Of a DNA stretch of 64,000 nucleotides, positions 15,345 through 23,792 are shown in pieces; the stretch's first letter is position 1; every line of letters starts with the position of its first letter. The stretch spans positions 992,001 to 1,056,000 of the forward strand of contig NZ_JAUOTO010000001.1 in NCBI RefSeq assembly GCF_030546645.1, read 5' to 3'. The notes under the pieces are model-generated. The model did no database searches. It saw nothing but the letters and a program-made list of their open reading frames with translations, and had not been told where the DNA came from. This DNA comes from Flavitalea plasmicola (GTDB taxonomy: Bacteria > Bacteroidota > Bacteroidia > Chitinophagales > Chitinophagaceae). The translations under genes were made by a program, and so were the position numbers.

Positions 15345-15929
15345 CTATTTTCCCACTGTACGTCCTTTCAGGGTGCGTGATTTGCGCTCGACCTTGTCCA
15401 GGATACTTTTGCGGACCAGCAGGGTGACGGAGGCTACGTCCTGGCAGGTACCGCAGCGGGCCCTGAACTTATTGGAATCGTAGGTCACCGCGGTGGTGCC
15501 GTTCCGCCATTCTGTCCCATATAATGAATATTCATTAAATGTATAGCCGCTGCCCGGCCCAAAAGGAAGGTTGTTATTACCTTTTTCAAAGCTGATCATC
15601 AGCTTGTCGCCTTCAGCGCTCTCACAAACGCCGGGGGTAAAGGCGGGGACGATGACCTGGTTGATATATTTCCCGTTCTCCAGCTTAACGATGCCGGATG
15701 TCACCTGTATTTTCTGGTCTCCTAGGTTGCGGTCCAGGATAAGCTTCTGGTCAACATAGAATTGCACCTGCTTCAGGTCGATGTTCTCTTTTTCCAGTTT
15801 TTGCCTCAGGTCTTTTGTAAAAGGTACAAGGTTGGCCCTGGATACCTTCGAGCTGCTGCAGCCCGTCATGGTCATACTTAAACAAAACATGCAACCGAGC
15901 GTAACCATTACACCATAGATTCGTCTCAT
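15345..15929 (-). CDS. Outer-surface lipoprotein, unknown function
   Basis: The 194-aa product begins MRRIYGVMVTLGCMFCLSMT and has a lipobox ending MTGC, then SSSK, so it should be lipidated. The mature part is mostly beta and includes a Cys pair in ARCGTCQD that could bond or bind metal. No domain is recognised with confidence. It lies directly upstream of the phospholipase D-like gene on the same strand and is divergent from the FtsX permease gene, with 141 bp between that should hold both promoters. Confidence 0.75.
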   Translation of the reverse strand: MRRIYGVMVTLGCMFCLSMTMTGCSSSKVSRANLVPFTKDLRQKLEKENIDLKQVQFYVDQKLILDRNLGDQKIQVTSGIVKLENGKYINQVIVPAFTPGVCESAEGDKLMISFEKGNNNLPFGPGSGYTFNEYSLYGTEWRNGTTAVTYDSNKFRARCGTCQDVASVTLLVRKSILDKVERKSRTLKGRTVGK

Positions 15930-16070
15930 AATATAGTTGTTATGGGGGATTAGACTATTTTTCAGGGAGATGGTTTAGTTGCCGGAAGATTTTTTTTAAG
16001 CTGATATGCAACAAATATAGGATCCGGGCGCCTTTATCCGGCAGGAAAATAGATATTAAAAAAGGGGCAT

Positions 16071-18440
16071 ATGATAAAGAATTTCTTCAAGATCGCAGTG
16101 CGCAATCTCCGGAAGCACAAGGGGTATAGTTTTCTGAACATTTTCGGACTGGCAATGGGCATGACTTGCAGCCTGCTGATCCTGCTGTGGATCAGGGACG
16201 AACAAAGCGTGGACGGCTTTCATGCGATGGGCGACAGGATCTATCGGGTGTATGAGCGGCAGTATTATGACGGGAAGGTCGAGGCGGGCTATTACACGCC
16301 GGGAGTCCTGGCTGCGGAGATGAAGAAGGTGCTGCCGGAGGTGGAAATGGCTTCGGGGTTTACCTGGGAGGACAATAGTACTTTCCAGGTGGGGGATAAG
16401 ATCCTGAAAGAAAAAGGCAGCGCTGCCGGAGGAGATTATTTTCAGATGTTCAGCTATCCTTTGTTGCAGGGCAGCCCGGCCTCGGCCCTGGCCGGCCCGT
16501 CCAGCATTGCCATTTCCCGGAAGATGGCTGTCGACTTTTTCGGCAGCCCCCGGGAGGCCATCGGCAAGCCCATCCGTTACCAGAACAACAAGAATTTCAC
16601 AGTGGCGGCAGTATTTGAGGACCTGCCGGAGAATGTTTCGACTAAATTTGACTACCTCCTGAACTGGGATGCTTTCCTGGAGGATAACAGCTGGGCAAAA
16701 GAGTGGGGGAACAACGGACCTTCGACCTTCTTGCTCTTGCGCAAGGACGCCAATCCCGCCCTGGTGACGAAAAAGATCGCCCGGTTCCTGGATAATTACA
16801 ATAAAGAGCAGGGCAAAGGGTTCCACATCGAGCTGGGCATGCAGCGTGCTGCGGATGTTTATTTGCATGCCAGCTTCAAGGATGGTGCGATAGCAGGCGG
16901 CCGCATCGAATACGTCAGACTATTCAGCATCGTAGCCATTTTTATCCTGCTGATCGCCTGTATCAATTTTATGAACCTAACGACGGCGCGTTCGGTGAAC
17001 AGGGCCAAGGAGATCGGCATCCGTAAAGTAGTTGGCGCGGTACGTCCGGCCCTGATCCGGCAGTTCATCAGCGAGGCCGTGCTTTTATCTTTTTTTTCGA
17101 TGATCTTTGCGCTGGCGATGGTGATCCTGCTGTTGCCGGCCTTTAACCAATTGACCGGCAAGCATATCCATTTTCCTTATGGCTCCACTTCCTTCTGGTT
17201 GTGGATGGCGGCGCTGACGCTGATGACGGGCGCCATTGCGGGTTCTTACCCTGCCTTGGTCCTTTCTTCCTTCCAACCTATCAGGGTATTGAAAGGATCC
17301 CTGAAATTTACCGCGGGAGCTGCCTTATTCAGAAAAGGTCTGGTGGTCTTTCAGTTTGTCTTATCCATCGTGCTGATCATCGGAACGATCGTGGTAGCGG
17401 GCCAGATCAACTATGTCCGGACGATCAACCTGGGATTTGACCGGGAAGACCTTTTATATATACCGTTGGAAGGAGATCTAACGGCCAAGTATAAACTTTT
17501 CAAGGAGCAGGCCGCTCGACTGCCGGGTGTCAGTGACGTCACACGGATCAGCCAGGTCCCTACCAGTATCGAGAACTCCACGTTTGGCGTGGATTGGGAT
17601 GGCAAGGACCCGAACACCAAGCCCATGTTCACGCAGGTGTCCGTAGGTTATGACCTGGCCAGGACGCTGCACCTTCAGCTTGCAGCCGGCAGGGACTTCT
17701 CAAAGGATTTTCCCACGGACTCTGTGGGATACATCCTCAACGAAGCAGCCTTGAAGAAAGTCGGATATAAGGACCCCATCGGGCGGCGGCTGACCTTTTG
17801 GGATAAGAAGGGGCAGATCGTGGGTGTGCTCAGGGATTTTCATTTTAATTCGCTGCATTCCCCCATTTTGCCCCTGATCATCCGGCTGAGAGAGGAGGAG
17901 GGGTGGGGCGAAGCGATGGTCCGGACAAAGGCGGGCCAGGCTAAACAGGCCCTGGCGGGGCTTGAGCGGCTATGTAAACAACTGAACCCTAAATTCCCCT
18001 TCAGCTACCGTTTTGCAGACGAGGAATACCAGAAATTGTATAAGAGCGAATCGATCGTCCAGCGTCTTTCGAATTGTTTTGCGAGCCTGGCGATCTGTAT
18101 CTCCTGCCTGGGTTTGCTGGGGCTGGCCATGTTCACGGCTGAGCAGCGGACGAAGGAATTCGGCATCCGGAAAGTGCTGGGCGCCAAGGTCGGTACTTTA
18201 TTCGGGCTTTTGTCGCGGGAGTTCCTGCTGCTGGTGCTGGTCGCCTTTCTCCTGGCGTCTCCCCTGGCCTGGTGGGCTATGCACACCTGGCTGCAGAACT
18301 TTGCATATCACATTGCCGTGCAATGGTGGGTATTCTTACTGGCGGGCGGGGCGGCCCTGCTGATAGCGCTGCTGACGGTGAGCTTCCAGGCGATGAAGGT
18401 GGCGGTGGCTAACCCTGTGAAGAGCCTTAGGGCCGAATGA
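16071..18440 (+). CDS. MacB/FtsX-type ABC transporter permease
   Basis: This 789-aa protein has two FtsX-like units, each with periplasmic MacB-type core domains and transmembrane helices. It starts MIKNFFKIAVRNLRKHKGYS, the standard Bacteroidota opening. Helix 1 lies near 20-40, further helices near 285-305, 335-360, 380-400 and 425-445, and the last three near 675-700, 725-750 and 760-780. It ends VANPVKSLRAE, also typical. Such permeases act with a separate ATPase in mechanotransmission or export of small molecules. No ATPase gene is adjacent, as is usual for these dispersed Chitinophagaceae copies. It is convergent with the helicase gene. Confidence 0.92.
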   Translation: MIKNFFKIAVRNLRKHKGYSFLNIFGLAMGMTCSLLILLWIRDEQSVDGFHAMGDRIYRVYERQYYDGKVEAGYYTPGVLAAEMKKVLPEVEMASGFTWEDNSTFQVGDKILKEKGSAAGGDYFQMFSYPLLQGSPASALAGPSSIAISRKMAVDFFGSPREAIGKPIRYQNNKNFTVAAVFEDLPENVSTKFDYLLNWDAFLEDNSWAKEWGNNGPSTFLLLRKDANPALVTKKIARFLDNYNKEQGKGFHIELGMQRAADVYLHASFKDGAIAGGRIEYVRLFSIVAIFILLIACINFMNLTTARSVNRAKEIGIRKVVGAVRPALIRQFISEAVLLSFFSMIFALAMVILLLPAFNQLTGKHIHFPYGSTSFWLWMAALTLMTGAIAGSYPALVLSSFQPIRVLKGSLKFTAGAALFRKGLVVFQFVLSIVLIIGTIVVAGQINYVRTINLGFDREDLLYIPLEGDLTAKYKLFKEQAARLPGVSDVTRISQVPTSIENSTFGVDWDGKDPNTKPMFTQVSVGYDLARTLHLQLAAGRDFSKDFPTDSVGYILNEAALKKVGYKDPIGRRLTFWDKKGQIVGVLRDFHFNSLHSPILPLIIRLREEEGWGEAMVRTKAGQAKQALAGLERLCKQLNPKFPFSYRFADEEYQKLYKSESIVQRLSNCFASLAICISCLGLLGLAMFTAEQRTKEFGIRKVLGAKVGTLFGLLSREFLLLVLVAFLLASPLAWWAMHTWLQNFAYHIAVQWWVFLLAGGAALLIALLTVSFQAMKVAVANPVKSLRAE

Positions 18441-18464
18441 TTGCTGCCCGCATTGCTGGCGCTT

Positions 18465-20765
18465 CTAATATTGGCCGCTATCGCGTCCTCCGGGCCGAAT
18501 GGCCTGCGGGGGGGAGGGCTGTGCATGTTGGTCATTGTGACGAATATACTGCAGGACGGCCCGTATTTCCCCGAAGCTGTAGTCCGTACCCAGTTTGGCT
18601 TTAAGAGCATTCAGGGTGGTGTTGCCCAACTCCTTGAAAGTACTATGGATGGTTTCTATTTTGTTTTCGGGGACCAGCTCCTTTATGTCGATCTCTCCGG
18701 TGGGGATGAAGGAAGCCAGGTGCCCTTCTACGGTAGTGGTTGCCATGTTACGCCGGGCGGCGATCTCTGCAATGGAGATGCCGGCCTTATAGAGATGAAG
18801 GCTGATGCGATGGGTCTCGCCCTTGGGCGTTTTGCTTTTCGCTGTAGCAGTGGGCGGTTCCGGGGCGGTGTCCTCTACGGAAGGAGTTTCCCGGCTTTTT
18901 CTGGCGTCCTGCAGGCCAGTGAGGAGCTGGGTCGTATCGACACCTTTTTGCAGACCTTCCACCATTTGCAGGGCATCTTCCAACTGCTGTTTTTTGCGGA
19001 AGAGGATGGACTTCAATTCTTTTAATTCCGTGAGATACTTCTTGATCTTCTTCTGAATTTTTACTTCTTCCATGTGCCGCTGCAAAGGTTGCAGCTGCTC
19101 TTCTTCCAGGGAGCGTATGAAGTAGGTTGCTGCTGCATATATGCGCTGGTGCAACTGTGCGTAGCCGTCGTTTTGTGCGGAGGAGAGCAGGTGGTCCAGC
19201 TGCCGGGAGAATTTGATAGCTGTCTCGTGCTGATGCACGGCTTTCTCCAGCCAGGATACCGACAGGCTAATGGCCTTTATTTTGTTCGGCACTTGCCGGT
19301 GATCATACCCTGCGTGGTGATCGCGCAAGGCCTCGGTGATACGGGACCATTCGAAGGTTTTTTGCAACGAGCCATGAATATAGGCGTGCTGTTCCTGCTG
19401 CAGATGGGCCCTGGCCTCGTGGTCCGACATCCTGCTGTCCGTGTAGTCAATGACCCTGGGGTCCGTGCTGATGGAAGAAGGGAGGATGCGGGACTGCAGC
19501 ACCAATCCGTCGATGGACCGGAGCCGGCTGAGCGCAACGTATACCTGTCCCGGTGCAAAGGACGCGCCTGCATCTATAACGGCTTTGTCGAACGTGAGCC
19601 CCTGACTTTTGTGGATGGTGATGGCCCACGCAAGCCGGATAGGGTATTGAGAGAAGGTGCCTAATTCTTCTTCTTCTATCTTGTCCTTTTCCCTGTCATA
19701 TTGATAGCGGATGTTTCTCCAGATCTCCTTTTCCAGGACCAGGTCCTCCGGCTCATTGGGAAATTGGATGGTGATCTTTTCTCCTATCTTTTTGATGACG
19801 CCGATCTTGCCATTGAAATAGCGCCGGGTCTCCCCTTTGTCATTTTTGATCAGCATGATCTGGGCGCCTTCCTTGAGCTGCAAGGTTTTTTCGGCCGGGA
19901 AGGCCTTGTCGTTGAACTCGCCGGTAACGGTGGCTTCGAATGCGTGCAGCTTGCCTTGCAGCCGGCCCAGCTCGGCCTGGTTAATGTGCTCGGCGCGGGC
20001 ATTATGGGAAGTAAGAGTGATGTAGTTGCTGTTTTTCGGTGGGGTAAAGTCGGGTTCATAGTGATCGTGCAGCTTTTCAAGGTCATAGGGCGTTGCGCGA
20101 TTGTTACGGATGTTGTTGAGGATGTCGATGAAAGCCGTCTCCTGCTGACGATAGATCTTTTTTAATTCGAGGTAGACGGGCGGCTGTTCCCGGATGACCT
20201 TTGCGTCAAAGAAGAAGGGGCTGTTGTAATATTCCTTCAGCAGGCGCCATTCTTCCTGGGATACGACGGGAGGCAATTGGAACAGGTCTCCGATATAGAG
20301 GACCTGTACGCCTCCGAAAGGGACCAGGGATTGCTGGCGGAAATGGCGGAGGATGGTGTCTACGGCATCCAGCATGTCTGCCCGGACCATACTGATCTCA
20401 TCGATGATCAGTAGCTCCAGCTCCTGCAGCAGCTCACGCTTATTGGCAGTCAGACGGATGTTGGAAAAGAGGCTGTTGGGGTCAGAGACATTAGACCGGT
20501 CGAGATTCCATCCATATTGAGGTGTGGGAATGAAGGGCCCGAAAGGCAGCTGGAAGAATGAGTGCATGGTGGTGCCGCCTGCATTGATGGCTGCTACGCC
20601 GGTGGGCGCCACGACGGCCAGCTTTTTGAAAGCATTATCCCTGATGAATTGCAGGAAGGTCGTTTTGCCTGTGCCGGCCTTGCCGGTGAGGAATACAGAC
20701 CTGCCGGTCTGGTTGACAAACCGGGCCGCCAGCTGAAAATCGGGATTGTTATGATCGGGCTGCAT
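18465..20765 (-). CDS. Pif1/RecD-like helicase with C-terminal HTH domain
   Basis: This 766-aa superfamily 1B helicase unwinds DNA with ATP. Seen in order are a Walker A loop GKAGTGKTT (near 29-37), a Walker B LLIIDEISMV, the GGVQVLYIGDLFQLPPV segment, and the SF1B ending with AITIHKSQGLTFD and VYVALSRL. That order matches Pif1-like helicases. After a coiled region (about 560-640) comes a helix-turn-helix part (AGISIAEIAARRNM, then TTVEGHL), like the HTH_40 domain of some RecQ/Pif1 proteins. The first codon in frame is a TTG at 20777; I prefer the ATG at 20765 (MQPDHNN). Likely role is DNA repair or replication-fork maintenance. Confidence 0.9.
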   Translation of the reverse strand: MQPDHNNPDFQLAARFVNQTGRSVFLTGKAGTGKTTFLQFIRDNAFKKLAVVAPTGVAAINAGGTTMHSFFQLPFGPFIPTPQYGWNLDRSNVSDPNSLFSNIRLTANKRELLQELELLIIDEISMVRADMLDAVDTILRHFRQQSLVPFGGVQVLYIGDLFQLPPVVSQEEWRLLKEYYNSPFFFDAKVIREQPPVYLELKKIYRQQETAFIDILNNIRNNRATPYDLEKLHDHYEPDFTPPKNSNYITLTSHNARAEHINQAELGRLQGKLHAFEATVTGEFNDKAFPAEKTLQLKEGAQIMLIKNDKGETRRYFNGKIGVIKKIGEKITIQFPNEPEDLVLEKEIWRNIRYQYDREKDKIEEEELGTFSQYPIRLAWAITIHKSQGLTFDKAVIDAGASFAPGQVYVALSRLRSIDGLVLQSRILPSSISTDPRVIDYTDSRMSDHEARAHLQQEQHAYIHGSLQKTFEWSRITEALRDHHAGYDHRQVPNKIKAISLSVSWLEKAVHQHETAIKFSRQLDHLLSSAQNDGYAQLHQRIYAAATYFIRSLEEEQLQPLQRHMEEVKIQKKIKKYLTELKELKSILFRKKQQLEDALQMVEGLQKGVDTTQLLTGLQDARKSRETPSVEDTAPEPPTATAKSKTPKGETHRISLHLYKAGISIAEIAARRNMATTTVEGHLASFIPTGEIDIKELVPENKIETIHSTFKELGNTTLNALKAKLGTDYSFGEIRAVLQYIRHNDQHAQPSPPQAIRPGGRDSGQY

Positions 20766-20840
20766 AAGGGGATGCAAGTTAAAAAAAAGCCGGATGGTAT
20801 TTTTTTAAAGTATTGCACAGCGGGTGTGGGCAAGGTGGGG

Positions 20841-21506
20841 CTATTTTTCGAAGACGATGCTTTCGGGGTTGGCGCCCAGCTCCGTGAGGACCTGACCAAT
20901 ATCAGCCACCATTTTGTCGGGTCCGCAGATATAGAAAGGTTTGCTGAAGTCTTTTATTTCGCGCAGGAGAAATTCCTTATTGATGGGGCCTTTCGCGTAG
21001 GCGGGATTATCTTCCCGTGTCACGATGTAATGGGCATTGGGTCCCAGGATGGTGTCGAATTCCTCTTTGAGGATGATGTCCATGCTGGTCTTATTGGAGA
21101 AATAGAGCTGATTGTCTTTTATATTGCCTTCTTTGTGCAATTGCCGGAGAATGGCAATAAAGGGGGTGATGCCTGCTCCCCCGGCGATGAAGCAGCCCTG
21201 GCCTTTATAGGAAATGGCCCCCCAAACGTCACGGAGGATCAGCTCGTCTCCTGCCTTTAGTTTGCTCAGCTCATTAGTGACGCCTTCGTGGTCGTGGTAG
21301 GATTTGATGGTGAATTCCAGGAAAGGCCATTCGTTGAGGCTGGTGAAAGTGAACGGGCGTCGCTCGTCCTTCCATTTGTCTTTGTTGATGGAGACCTCCG
21401 TTGCCTGGCCCGGCTCAAACTTATAGTCATCGGGCTTTTCGATCTGGTAAGACCTTACGTCATGTGTCACATCCCGGATGGACAGTATTTTAACGATTTT
21501 TTCCAT
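20841..21506 (-). CDS. Flavodoxin/ferredoxin reductase-like FAD-NAD(P) protein
   Basis: The 221-aa product has the two-domain ferredoxin reductase layout: an N-terminal FAD barrel (about 1-100, with ERRPFTFTS near the flavin site) and a C-terminal NAD(P) domain (GGAGITPFIAILRQL, FYICGPDKMV). It lacks an Fe-S domain, so it passes electrons to a separate carrier protein. The partner is unknown. The start at 21506 (MEKIVKILSIRDV) is preferred because the longer frame has an unrelated N-terminus. The gene is divergent from nudK with 75 bp between them. Confidence 0.88.
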   Translation of the reverse strand: MEKIVKILSIRDVTHDVRSYQIEKPDDYKFEPGQATEVSINKDKWKDERRPFTFTSLNEWPFLEFTIKSYHDHEGVTNELSKLKAGDELILRDVWGAISYKGQGCFIAGGAGITPFIAILRQLHKEGNIKDNQLYFSNKTSMDIILKEEFDTILGPNAHYIVTREDNPAYAKGPINKEFLLREIKDFSKPFYICGPDKMVADIGQVLTELGANPESIVFEK

Positions 21507-21581
21507 GATACAATTTACGAAGATTGGTGTGGAACTTTCACCGGGAGGGGAAGTGGCGGCGGAAAAACTTACATTTGAAGC

Positions 21582-22160
21582 ATGAAAAATGCAAATGTGC
21601 GCATTATTAAGACAGAAGTTCTTTCCGACAATTGGTACACGTTGCGCAAGGTGACGTATCAAATGGAGAAGAAGGACGGCTCCTGGCAGACGCAGAGCAG
21701 GGAAGCATATGACAGGGGCAATGGGGCGGCGATCCTGCTGTATCATGTAAAGGAAAGAAAGGTGATCCTCACACGTCAGTTTCGTCTGCCGACCTTTGTA
21801 AATGGAAATGCTTCAGGGATGTTGATCGAAGCTTGTGCAGGGTTGTTGGACAAGGACAACCCCGAGGATGCCATCCGGCGCGAAACGGAAGAGGAGACGG
21901 GATATAAAGTAGCTCATGTGCGTAAAGTCTTTGAAGCTTATATGTCGCCGGGCTCCGTGACGGAAATATTGTATTTTTTTGTGGCGGAGTATGAGCGCAG
22001 CATGAAGGTGCATGAAGGAGGTGGTGTCGATGAAGGGGAAGACATTGAGGTGCTGGAGCTGGATGCAGACAAGGCGATCGGGATGATGGAGAGCGGGGAG
22101 ATCCGGGACGGTAAGACGATCCTGCTCCTGCAGTATGCGAAGCTGCAGGGATTAATATAG
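21582..22160 (+). CDS. nudK: GDP-mannose pyrophosphatase NudK
   Basis: This 192-aa NUDIX enzyme hydrolyses GDP-mannose and other nucleotide sugars. The NUDIX motif is visible as REtEEETGY after AGLLDKDNPEDAIR. The sequence around it (FEAYMSPGSVTE, GGGVDEGEDIEVLEL, MMESGEIRDGKT) matches E. coli NudK almost position by position from memory, giving a confident subfamily call. The start at 21582 (MKNANVRIIK) fits the family length. It is separate from its neighbours; the permease remnant lies convergent 23 bp downstream. Confidence 0.92.
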   Translation: MKNANVRIIKTEVLSDNWYTLRKVTYQMEKKDGSWQTQSREAYDRGNGAAILLYHVKERKVILTRQFRLPTFVNGNASGMLIEACAGLLDKDNPEDAIRRETEEETGYKVAHVRKVFEAYMSPGSVTEILYFFVAEYERSMKVHEGGGVDEGEDIEVLELDADKAIGMMESGEIRDGKTILLLQYAKLQGLI

Positions 22161-22183
22161 GAAACGACCCCGGCAAGCGCTTT

Positions 22184-22318
22184 TTATTCCGAACGAAGGC
22201 TGTCCACGGGATTGACCACGGCGGCCTTCAGGGATTGCATCAATGTGGTGGCCAGTGCGACAAGGAGCACGTTCCGCCTCAGTTGACGAAATGCAAGTTT
22301 AGCGTGGGTGCTGAGCAT
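22184..22318 (-). pseudogene. Internally deleted remnant of an FtsX-type permease
   Basis: The 44-residue frame joins a permease N-terminus (MLSTHAKLAFRQLRRN) directly to a permease C-terminus (SLKAAVVNPVDSLRSE). Full relatives in this window are about 790 residues long, so roughly 745 residues are missing in frame, including every complete helix. This is best read as a deletion scar of a once complete gene. It lies 8 bp after the end of the C45-like hydrolase gene on the same strand, so it may still be transcribed. Confidence 0.75.
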
Positions 22319-22326
22319 GGTCCGTA

Positions 22327-23727
22327 TTATTTTTGAGCTTCGAATAAAGTCCAGGGATAGGCTTTCAGCGTGGCGAGGTATTTCGCCTGCCAGCCGTATT
22401 CGGGATGCAGTTTGTAAAATGGTGCGGCCACGAAGTCCTGCCCGCAGGGGTGTCCCATATGTGCCCATATTTTGAGGTCTTTTGCCAGATCGGCCGTCGT
22501 CAACTTGCTTTGTACGGTACCTCCGGGATAGAAGGGGGCCCAATCCCATTCCATGCAGCCTGATCTATCTTCATCGACGTGTCCGCAGACCACACATTTG
22601 TTATTGGCTTTCGTACGATGGATGGCGTCGTAATGGTCCGATTCAATCAACTTGCCCTGGTCTAAGTCAATTTTACCTTTGAGGTCGGTGACCAGTTGCT
22701 CCATTCTCCTTTTGCGGGCATTGGGTGAGGTAGTTGTATCGGATATCGAAAAGGTGGTCTCTTCCGCGATCAGCTTCGGGTCGCTGGCAAAATTGGATCC
22801 GATGATCGCCGTGTCCTTTGACCGCCATACTTTGTGGTCTTTCAAGCCTAATTCCAGCTTGGCCACTTCATTTGTCTTTATATCGCCGATGAGCCAGTCG
22901 TTGGCATAGCCGCCATTGTTCCCTGTAACGAAGAGCCTGATGACATCGTCGATGCTATTCGAATATTGGGCTGATTTTCTTGCCCTGACGAATTCCGGAA
23001 TTTGGGTGGAGTCGAAGCCTTTGAACTGGGTAATGGTCGTTTCGGTGATCAATATCCCATTGCCGGTGATGACAAAGTCGTCGCCGCTGTGGATGAAGCC
23101 CGGCATACAATCCATCAGCATCCGGCTTCCTTTTTCCGGGACGATGTCGGCAATTACATTCCAGTGCTGGCCTACGAGGTAGGAGGTCCAGTTGTTATGG
23201 CCGATCACTATTTTACCGTCCTTTGTATAGCTGCCTGTGGCGATGAATGCGCTGCAATTGCCCGGGGTTTTGTTGTCACCGCTGCCGGGCTTTTGCTTAT
23301 CCATCAGTTGGGGAATGTAATAATATGCCAGCTCTTCCATCGCATTGAGCGCGGTGATGTCGAGACTGTCGTAATCCTTATGCCGCGCTTTCAGCCCTGC
23401 CACGATGCCGTTGATCTCGTCTTTATATTCACGATCGACCTTATCCCATAGGAAATTGGCGGCGCATTGCCGGTAAAACTGCCAATCCTTTTTTGTCTCG
23501 TGCTCCAGAAAGTAAGCCATAGACCGGATATTGGTGTCGATCTCCGGAGCGAGCAGGTATCCGTGCTGATAGCCGATGGAAGCAGGCGTACCTTCCAGGT
23601 GGACATAGATCCACCCGTTATTGTCGTGCCTGGATGCTTCGGAGAGGAGATCTTCCTTCTTAGCCGTCTGGCAGGCGAAGGCAAACAGGGAGATGAATAG
23701 CAGGCATTTTGGCGTGTAGTAGTGCAT
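22327..23727 (-). CDS. C45/phospholipase B-like Ntn-hydrolase lipoprotein
   Basis: This 466-aa protein has an N-terminal lipobox (LFISLFAFAC, Cys19), so it is probably a lipoprotein. The body resembles the C45 acyltransferase and phospholipase B-like Ntn-hydrolases. Features are TPASIGYQHGYLLAPEI near 50 (the family GxxxG start), the PGNCSAF motif near 166-172 with the likely Cys nucleophile, KIVIGHNNW near 186, and FVTGNNGGYANDWLIGD near 275. Such enzymes cut amide bonds after self-processing. The substrate is unknown. Two Cys-rich segments (NNKCVVCGHVDEDRSGC) near 390 may bind metal or form disulfides. It is divergent from the fucosidase gene. Confidence 0.75.
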   Translation of the reverse strand: MHYYTPKCLLFISLFAFACQTAKKEDLLSEASRHDNNGWIYVHLEGTPASIGYQHGYLLAPEIDTNIRSMAYFLEHETKKDWQFYRQCAANFLWDKVDREYKDEINGIVAGLKARHKDYDSLDITALNAMEELAYYYIPQLMDKQKPGSGDNKTPGNCSAFIATGSYTKDGKIVIGHNNWTSYLVGQHWNVIADIVPEKGSRMLMDCMPGFIHSGDDFVITGNGILITETTITQFKGFDSTQIPEFVRARKSAQYSNSIDDVIRLFVTGNNGGYANDWLIGDIKTNEVAKLELGLKDHKVWRSKDTAIIGSNFASDPKLIAEETTFSISDTTTSPNARKRRMEQLVTDLKGKIDLDQGKLIESDHYDAIHRTKANNKCVVCGHVDEDRSGCMEWDWAPFYPGGTVQSKLTTADLAKDLKIWAHMGHPCGQDFVAAPFYKLHPEYGWQAKYLATLKAYPWTLFEAQK

Positions 23728-23792
23728 GTTTAAAGTTAATGAAAATGTCTCTGTATATATGTACTTTAGGGCCCTGAAAAATAAAGCATTTC

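Noticed and set aside
18441-19025. Open frame of 194 codons opposite the helicase 3' end
   Set aside because: It is a shadow of the helicase gene, with no domain or upstream signal.
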